From Alphaproteobacteria bacterium (lineage in GTDB: Bacteria > Pseudomonadota > Alphaproteobacteria > Sphingomonadales > Emcibacteraceae), in assembly GCA_002401545.1 (NCBI GenBank), contig NVTJ01000067.1, positions 7,912 through 14,408 on the forward strand: a DNA stretch of 6,497 nucleotides, given 5' to 3'. The notes under the pieces were generated by a model. The model was given only the letters and a program-made list of their open reading frames with translations, was not told where the DNA came from and did no database searches. Positions 5,602 through 6,497 of the stretch are shown here, piece after piece. Position 1 is the first letter of the stretch, and each line of letters starts with the position of its first letter. The translations under genes were made by a program, and so were the position numbers.

Positions 5602-6060
5602 TTAATTCAATTTTAGCCGGGTCATCACTTTTTTCCTGATCTGACCATTTCTCTTGTCAGAAACATAAAGCAACCCCGTCACCCGGCGCAGCAGATTACT
5701 TTCATAGAGGTCTTCTTTTCCATCGGCGAAAACCACTTCCCACATGAGCTCAAGAATATGCTCCCGTCCGGTCTCGTCAAAATGATCTTTTATCTTCCGG
5801 GTGAAATCCAGAATATGATTAGACTCATTCTGGGTGGCAATCGCTTCGACAAAAAGTTCCAGCGCCTCTGTGGCGGACAAACCCAGCTTATGTTCCAGAA
5901 GATGCAGGATATGCTCCCGTTCGGTGCGTGATATCTGCCCGTCATGGGCAGCCACTTCCACCATCAGGACGGCAGCAGCCAGTTTTTCACTTTCAACTTT
6001 CCCTGTTGTCTGAACAGGATTTTCCCTGAGCATATTGCTCAGGCGTTTTAATATGGACAC
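5602..6060 (-). CDS. TerB-like (tellurite resistance TerB superfamily) protein
   Basis: A 152-residue soluble, all-helical protein. It shows the two half-repeats typical of TerB-like domains: LAAAVLMVEVAAHDGQISRT (27-46) with acidic HDG at 39-41 and Glu48, and LMWEVVFADGKEDLYE (105-120) with ADG at 112-114 and Glu120. In the family such Asp/Glu positions resemble a metal-binding arrangement. The length is normal for the short stand-alone TerB-like group. Members are widespread and mostly uncharacterised, and the name does not establish tellurite resistance; there are no other ter genes here. Translation starts at a GTG supported by AAGGA 8 bases upstream. That site overlaps the stop codon of the TetR gene, so the two are probably co-transcribed and coupled. 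Confidence 0.88.
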   Translation of the reverse strand: MSILKRLSNMLRENPVQTTGKVESEKLAAAVLMVEVAAHDGQISRTEREHILHLLEHKLGLSATEALELFVEAIATQNESNHILDFTRKIKDHFDETGREHILELMWEVVFADGKEDLYESNLLRRVTGLLYVSDKRNGQIRKKVMTRLKLN

Positions 6061-6068
6061 TGAATATT

Positions 6069-6073
6069 TCCTT
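6069..6073 (-). promoter_or_regulatory. Ribosome binding site of the terB-like gene, overlapping the TetR stop codon
   Basis: AAGGA (6073-6069, minus) is 8 bases from the GTG at 6060, and its first two bases are the end of the TAA stop of the preceding gene. It supports the GTG start and suggests that ribosomes finishing the TetR gene feed the next one. Confidence 0.7.
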
Positions 6074-6497
6074 ATTTTATCAGAGAATTACAGAAGAATT
6101 TTGAGACCTGTTCAGCGATTTGTTTTCTATCGCCCAAATTCTCGAAATGACCTTCCTTCATATGTTCCATCAGGGACTGGTTCATTAATAATACCGATAG
6201 CCCATGCACCATGGACCAAGCTCCGAACTGGGCGACCGAGGGATCAACCGCACGGGCGCCCGGCAGGGCCAGGCATTCATTCACCGTATCCTGAAGACAC
6301 TGGAAACTATTATCAGAAACTTCATGAAGTGCGCAATATTTATCATAGTCACTCAAATCATATTCAAACATGACCTTGAAATGGGCGGGATAAATTTCCG
6401 CAAACTCCACATATCTCATGCCCAGCTTCTGAAGCCTAATCAGGGGGTCTTTGACCGTATCCATCAGAACCAGCATGCCATCGCCCAGTTTTTTAAG
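6072..6497 (-). CDS. TetR-family transcriptional regulator, C-terminal part (cut by window edge)
   Basis: The last 141 codons of a TetR/AcrR-type repressor. The frame is open to the end of the window, so the internal ATG at 6476 is not the true start. The N-terminal helix-turn-helix is outside the window. The visible part is the ligand-binding and dimerisation domain: RYVEFAEIYPAHFKVMFEYD fits the YPAHFxxMF pattern, and AQFGAWSMVHGLSVLLMNQS fits the W-x-x-VHG pattern of the TetR C-terminal WHG-type domain. Full-length members are about 190-220 residues, so about 60 residues are missing. It is followed 11 bases later by the terB-like gene. Its ligand and targets cannot be inferred, and nothing links it to the distant efflux operon except that TetR proteins often control efflux. 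Confidence 0.85.
   Translation of the reverse strand, partial: LKKLGDGMLVLMDTVKDPLIRLQKLGMRYVEFAEIYPAHFKVMFEYDLSDYDKYCALHEVSDNSFQCLQDTVNECLALPGARAVDPSVAQFGAWSMVHGLSVLLMNQSLMEHMKEGHFENLGDRKQIAEQVSKFFCNSLIK

Noticed and set aside
5602..6060. Tellurite resistance function for the TerB-like gene.
   Set aside because: No terA, terC, terD or terE genes are visible; stand-alone TerB-like proteins have no established link to tellurite.

Overview
The window looks like ordinary chromosomal DNA of a Gram-negative, probably marine-type alphaproteobacterium of moderate GC content. The reasons are a tripartite RND efflux system with an outer-membrane lipoprotein, a seven-iron ferredoxin of the proteobacterial FdxA type, and an alphaproteobacterial-style CarD followed by a PPP-fold protein. 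The family-level assignment is inference; nothing in the sequence fixes a genus. All recognised genes lie on the minus strand, so transcription runs from high to low coordinates.

Reading in the direction of transcription: (1) the C-terminal part of a TetR-family regulator, cut by the window edge, tightly coupled to a small TerB-like protein that starts with GTG; (2) a T-rich repeat region with terminator character; (3) fdxA, a [3Fe-4S][4Fe-4S] ferredoxin; (4) a 357-base AT-rich spacer holding three strong inverted repeats and one speculative 30-codon ORF; (5) carD, an RNA polymerase-binding regulator, closed by a clear intrinsic terminator; (6) a metallophosphoesterase-like protein whose metal-binding motifs are mostly substituted; (7) a 164-base promoter region with a 30-base dyad; (8) an efflux operon in the order outer-membrane factor, membrane-fusion protein, RND permease. 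The permease is cut by the window start.

The three efflux genes form one unit: both junctions are 4-base ATGA overlaps with good ribosome binding sites, and the products would build a continuous inner membrane-periplasm-outer membrane export channel. CarD would act globally on promoter opening. The function of the phosphatase-like neighbour is unknown, and the terminator between it and carD suggests at least partly separate expression.

The most interesting items are the phosphatase-fold protein lacking most canonical metal ligands, the stacked dyads upstream of carD, and the dyad overlapping the likely -35 element of the efflux operon. I see no transposon, phage, CRISPR, tRNA or rRNA. No obviously new multi-gene system is evident.
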